From: JALZCH01 sp036400075
GTDB lineage: Bacteria > Acidobacteriota > Blastocatellia > Pyrinomonadales > Pyrinomonadaceae
Direction: 5' to 3'
DNA: 44,288 bases
Assembly: GCA_036400075.1 (NCBI GenBank)
Contig: DASWLV010000022.1
Location: forward strand, 1-44,288
Each line of letters opens with the position of its first letter. Positions within the stretch are counted from its first letter, which is position 1. Below the pieces are notes generated by a model. The model saw only the letters and a list, made by a program, of their open reading frames with translations, did no database searches and had not been told where the DNA came from. Shown here piece after piece: positions 41,269-44,288 of this stretch. Made by a program: the position numbers and the translations under genes.

Positions 41269-41910
41269 TTATTGCTCTCTTTTCCAGTTTGTTCTGCCGG
41301 AACTCGAATAAGACGGAATTTGTACCGTGTCCTGCAATGCTTGTTGAGCCTGTTCAGGCGGTCGGGTTTTAATCTGATTTTCCTGCAAAACTTTTTGTTT
41401 CGCTTCCTCCACCGGCAGAGTAATCACCGCTCCGGTGTTCGGGTCTTTGCGTCCTTCTTTCCAGGTCTTTTCCCAGCTTCTACGCAGGAGGCGATATTCG
41501 GCTTGCGGCTCGCGCAATTCCAAATTGAAAGGCTCGGCATCTGTTTCGGTTTCGACTTTAAAACCCGGCGCGGATTGCAGACGCGGTTCCGGCGGCAGAT
41601 TTAGTCCCTGAGCCTTTTCCTGTTCGGTCATTGCCATCGGCGATGTATTTCTTCTATCTTCCTCCGCCGCCTGCGATTCCATTCCCTGTTCCAGCGCGTA
41701 CATCAAAACGAACGTGACGCCGACCAGCAGCACCAATCCCGCGAGAAAGAAAATAATTCCGCGCAGCTCAAGCCGATCTTTTTCGTAAGCGTCGGCGCGG
41801 TCGTAGCTGTCTTTAAACTCTTCGCCCGCGTCGTGTCGCAGATTCTCGTTTTCGTCGAGAATCATTCCGTCCGGTTTATCTTCTTCGTTTCTTCTTCTCT
41901 TGATAGCCAT
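41269..41910 (-). CDS. Conserved single-helix protein of ACIII operons
   Basis: A 213-residue protein with a charged N-terminus (MAIKRRRNEEDKPDG), one membrane helix at about 50-73 and a C-terminal domain with PPEPRLQSAPG and TGAVITLPVEEAKQKVL. This matches by shape the small proteins next to SCO1 in ACIII clusters, with an 'E-PRLQ ... G-IPI--A' pattern (from memory). Its role may be assembly. ATG 41910 is used; a TTG at 41931 is in frame. Heptamer repeats (TTCATCC) lie just upstream. Confidence 0.75.
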   Translation of the reverse strand: MAIKRRRNEEDKPDGMILDENENLRHDAGEEFKDSYDRADAYEKDRLELRGIIFFLAGLVLLVGVTFVLMYALEQGMESQAAEEDRRNTSPMAMTEQEKAQGLNLPPEPRLQSAPGFKVETETDAEPFNLELREPQAEYRLLRRSWEKTWKEGRKDPNTGAVITLPVEEAKQKVLQENQIKTRPPEQAQQALQDTVQIPSYSSSGRTNWKREQ

Positions 41911-41942
41911 TGTTTCATTCGGCGAAGCCAAAGGATTTATCG

Positions 41943-41970
41943 TTCATCCTTCATCCTTCATCCTTCATCC
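41943..41970. repeat. TTCATCC heptamer tandem repeat
   Basis: Four TTCATCC units in a row and a partial fifth. On the minus (coding) strand it reads GGATGAA repeats, which look ribosome-site-like, in the leader between actF and the small gene at 41269-41910. Confidence 0.85.
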
Positions 41971-41975
41971 TTCCG

Positions 41976-43211
41976 TCAATGGTGTTCCCTGCCGTGCGCG
42001 ATTGTGTTTTCAAAAAAAGGATCGTTCACGGGCATCAGCGGGCGTTTTTTAAGATTCCAGATAAAGAAAAACAGCCACAATCCGCCGACCGCAAACGGCG
42101 CGACAAAATCCATCCAGCTAATCGTAAAATGCTCGCCCGCGTGTCCGGCTTCGTGCTGACCGGGGAGCGGATTCGGCGCAATCAAATAAAACAAATCAAT
42201 CACGCGCATCACCAAAACAAAAATTGCGACCATTGCCAGCCAGCGCGCGTGACGCTTTAAATCGCGCGAAAGGAGCAGCAAAAACGGAAACGCGAACTGA
42301 AATAAAATCAAAATCAGCCCGACAACGCCCCAGCCGCCCGACATCCGGCGCAAATACCACGGCGTTTCTTCCGGCAGATTTCCCGAATAAATAATGATTA
42401 ACTGGGACAAATTAAAATAAGTCCAAACCATCACCATCGCCAGCATCAGCTTGCCCAAATCGTGAAAATGCGGCGCGCCGAAAACGTGATTCATAGGTTC
42501 GCGGCGCGAGAGCCAAAACGAAACGGCAATAACAAACGCCATACACGAGAGCGCCCAGCCGATAACAAACAGCAATCCGTAAATCGTCGAATACCAGTGC
42601 GGATCGAGCGACATACACCAATCAATCGCCGCAAACGAAACCGCCAGAACATAAGCGATCATCGCCGGACCTGAAAAGCGATTGATTTGAACGCTGATCG
42701 TCCATTCGCCGGTTTCGTCCTGTTTGCGCGATAAATTCGTCAAATAATATGTAATTCCGCCCCACACGGCGAAATAAACCAGAGCGCGAATCCCGAAAAA
42801 CGGAACGTTCAAATACGGCGCTTTGTGATCTAAAATTTTATCGCCGCCGTGACCTTCCGCCTGATACGCCGCCCATTCGTAAAGACGCGGCGCAAAAGCG
42901 AGAATCGGCAGGAAAAGAAGCAGCAAAAACCACCACGTTTTCGCTCCGGCTTCCAAAATCCGGCGAATCACGACTCCCCACGAACCGCCCGTCAAATGCT
43001 GTAAAAGTAAGATGCCGACACATCCGATGCCGATTCCAGCCCAGAAAACGTAGCCCAGCAGATATGAGCGCAGTGCATATCCGACGTTATTGGTCAGAAA
43101 AGCCCCGGCAATCAAAGCGATCATTCCGATCACGCCGACGCCGAGCGCGAGCGTTTGAATGCGGGATAAATCCTGAACCGGAGGATTAAAATTTCCGTTG
43201 TTTACGTCCAT
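41976..43211 (-). CDS. actF: Alternative complex III membrane subunit ActF (NrfD-like)
   Basis: A 411-residue integral membrane protein of about ten helices. SYLLGYVFWAGIGIGCVGIL, AAIDWCMSLDPHWYSTIYGL and HDLGKLMLAMVMVWTYFNLS are signatures of the ActF/ActC quinol-interacting family; it is the shorter, ActF-type. ACIII oxidises quinol and reduces cytochrome c without Rieske-type bc1. It abuts actE (43218) with six bases between and starts the run of oxidase genes. It has no cofactor-binding Cys. Confidence 0.93.
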   Translation of the reverse strand: MDVNNGNFNPPVQDLSRIQTLALGVGVIGMIALIAGAFLTNNVGYALRSYLLGYVFWAGIGIGCVGILLLQHLTGGSWGVVIRRILEAGAKTWWFLLLLFLPILAFAPRLYEWAAYQAEGHGGDKILDHKAPYLNVPFFGIRALVYFAVWGGITYYLTNLSRKQDETGEWTISVQINRFSGPAMIAYVLAVSFAAIDWCMSLDPHWYSTIYGLLFVIGWALSCMAFVIAVSFWLSRREPMNHVFGAPHFHDLGKLMLAMVMVWTYFNLSQLIIIYSGNLPEETPWYLRRMSGGWGVVGLILILFQFAFPFLLLLSRDLKRHARWLAMVAIFVLVMRVIDLFYLIAPNPLPGQHEAGHAGEHFTISWMDFVAPFAVGGLWLFFFIWNLKKRPLMPVNDPFFENTIAHGREHH

Positions 43212-43217
43212 TTTCGT

Positions 43218-44015
43218 TTAGTTCTCGCCTCCGTTTTTTTCTGCGTTCACTTTCGCATGAGGCTGCGGCGAGGAACCCGGTGTCGGCGCAGCCGTCGGTG
43301 CGGTCATCGGTGCCGCGCCCGGCGCTATGTTCGGATTCGTCGCTTGCAAAGCGCGAATGTAAGCGGCAATCGCCCAGCGATCCTGCACCGGAACCTGCGC
43401 CGCATAGCCGTTCATTCTGCCAAATCCGTTGGTAATCACATCGTAAAAATGTCCGACCGGCGCGCCGCGTAATCTTTCCTCGTAATACGAAGGCGGGCGC
43501 GTGTAGCCGCGACGCACGACCATTCCGTTTCCTTCGCCGTTCGGTCCGTGACAAACGATGCAGAAAACTCTGTAACGCTCTTCGCCGCGGTCGAGCAATT
43601 CTTTTGTTACCGGCAGCGGAAACTCGGTGACGAGATCAGCGGAAAAACCGGCAGCGGCGTTCGTATTGGTCATATTTGCCGGAGTTGCCGGATTTGTTGC
43701 ATTTCCGGCTCTTTCCGGTGTTTGCCCTTGAGTAGCCGCGTTTCTGCCGCCTTCGGAAGAAATCGTTTCCTGCGAAACAGGGGCGCCTTCGCGTTTGCCG
43801 GTGTAGAGAGCTTTATCGGCGCGCAGATAACCGCGCGGAACGGTGCCTTCGATCAGCGGGCGCGATGCCATTTCGTTGGCGAAAAATTCGCTGCGCTCGT
43901 AATATTCGTAGCGCGGCGTGTCCTGCATATCGTAGCGGCAACCCGCCGCGCCTAGAACTGCGACAAAGAGCAGCGCGAGAAAAGCGGCATTTTTAATCTT
44001 CATCTTCGGTAACAT
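43218..44015 (-). CDS. actE: Alternative complex III cytochrome c subunit ActE
   Basis: A 265-residue lipoprotein cytochrome. The lipobox LGAAGC places the lipidated Cys at 26. CIVCH (Cys152, Cys155, His156) binds heme c, with a likely axial Met near 201 (GRMNGYAAQ). An Asn/Ala/Thr-rich linker lies at about 90-122, and the tail is Pro/Ala-rich. It passes electrons from ACIII to the oxidase. ATG 44015 is chosen because GGGAGG lies six bases upstream. It overlaps the actD end by 23 bases in another frame. Confidence 0.94.
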   Translation of the reverse strand: MLPKMKIKNAAFLALLFVAVLGAAGCRYDMQDTPRYEYYERSEFFANEMASRPLIEGTVPRGYLRADKALYTGKREGAPVSQETISSEGGRNAATQGQTPERAGNATNPATPANMTNTNAAAGFSADLVTEFPLPVTKELLDRGEERYRVFCIVCHGPNGEGNGMVVRRGYTRPPSYYEERLRGAPVGHFYDVITNGFGRMNGYAAQVPVQDRWAIAAYIRALQATNPNIAPGAAPMTAPTAAPTPGSSPQPHAKVNAEKNGGEN

Positions 44016-44288
44016 CAAAAACCTCCCGCGCGTTTAAGTTTTGTAAAAATCCGGTTGTTTCTTCGTGGTCGAATTTAGGATCGCTGGATTCGATTGCCAG
44101 AAAAAACTTATCGCGCGAAGCCAGAGCAAATCGCGGCACGTTAAAAACCGGATGATACGGCTGCGGCAAACCGTTTAAAATAAACATCCCGACCACCCCT
44201 GTCAGCGCCGCTCCGAGAACGATGCATTCAAACGTAATCGGAATAAACATCGGAATGGCTAGAAAAGGTCTGCCGCCGACGTTGAGCG
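43993..44288 (-). CDS. actD: Alternative complex III subunit ActD (C-terminal part, truncated by window)
   Basis: The visible 97 codons start LNVGGRPFLAIPMFIPITFE and include a membrane helix and GLPQPYHPVFNVPRF, RFALASRDKFFLAIES. This is the DUF3341 ActD family. The gene runs past 44288, so its start is outside. It overlaps actE by 23 bases. Further act genes (A, B, C) should lie beyond the window (inference). Confidence 0.92.
   Translation of the reverse strand, partial: LNVGGRPFLAIPMFIPITFECIVLGAALTGVVGMFILNGLPQPYHPVFNVPRFALASRDKFFLAIESSDPKFDHEETTGFLQNLNAREVFDVTEDED

Noticed and set aside
41943..41970. TTCATCC repeats as a CRISPR array
   Set aside because: Contiguous heptamers without spacers and no cas genes.

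Overview
The window looks like chromosome of an Acidobacteriota bacterium, probably class Blastocatellia (inference). The main reason is the respiratory operon at the right end: alternative complex III genes (actD-actE-actF) run directly into SCO1 and an A2-type caa3 oxidase (coxB-coxA-coxC-coxD), an order known from Acidobacteriota and Bacteroidota. The medium GC content, the signal-peptide-bearing lipoproteins and the other gene families fit. I found no rRNA, tRNA or CRISPR array.

Layout. 1-6430: an AraC-type regulator diverges from an orphan molybdenum hydroxylase large subunit. A soluble Ser/Thr kinase and a Gly-rich peptide follow on the other strand, then the Mo-cofactor maturation pair xdhC-mocA. 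6502-7533: an AT-rich two-gene insert of unknown function. 7609-14409: a DASS-family carboxylate transporter, two APC amino-acid permeases and a divergent PLP-dependent aromatic-type amino-acid decarboxylase. 14523-17514: a RedB-like thioredoxin-fold protein coupled to a membrane PAS-GGDEF-EAL protein. 17819-20650: a PIN-toxin/antitoxin pair inserted at the 3' end of an acyl-CoA synthetase gene, with that gene end duplicated on the far side. 20701-23379: an SDR, a DUF3995 membrane protein and aspartate kinase. 23485-28369: an alpha/beta hydrolase and a run of small membrane proteins (DUF418, two DUF4386). 28926-31944: an App1-like phosphatase gene and a relict integron. 31949-36007: a radical SAM protein and a Lol-like lipoprotein-sorting cluster. 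36169-44288: the ACIII-caa3 operon, running off the right edge.

The most interesting part is 30286-31944. A broken integron integrase (in-frame TAG at codon 10, lost centre, frameshift, but recognisable ends) lies head-to-head with a leftward gene. That gene is bounded by exactly matching recombination sites: 10 bases at its start are the exact complement of 10 bases after its stop, as expected of an integron gene cassette. The cassette encodes a 298-residue protein whose N-terminus resembles TIR / nucleoside-deoxyribosyltransferase-type folds found in phage-defence effectors. Unusual palindromes sharing the core GAATGATTC lie in both the presumed attI region and the centre of the overlong attC.

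The second structure of note is the toxin-antitoxin pair flanked by two copies of the acyl-CoA synthetase gene end. The toxin gene's start overlaps and appears to have supplied the last residues of the intact synthetase. Several palindromic intergenic repeats (25235-25331, 28737-28816, 34177-34235, and two around coxC) show that this genome carries many small dispersed repeats.

Coordinates were read by eye. Start codons were moved where a Shine-Dalgarno site or family length argued for it, and this is stated in the entry.
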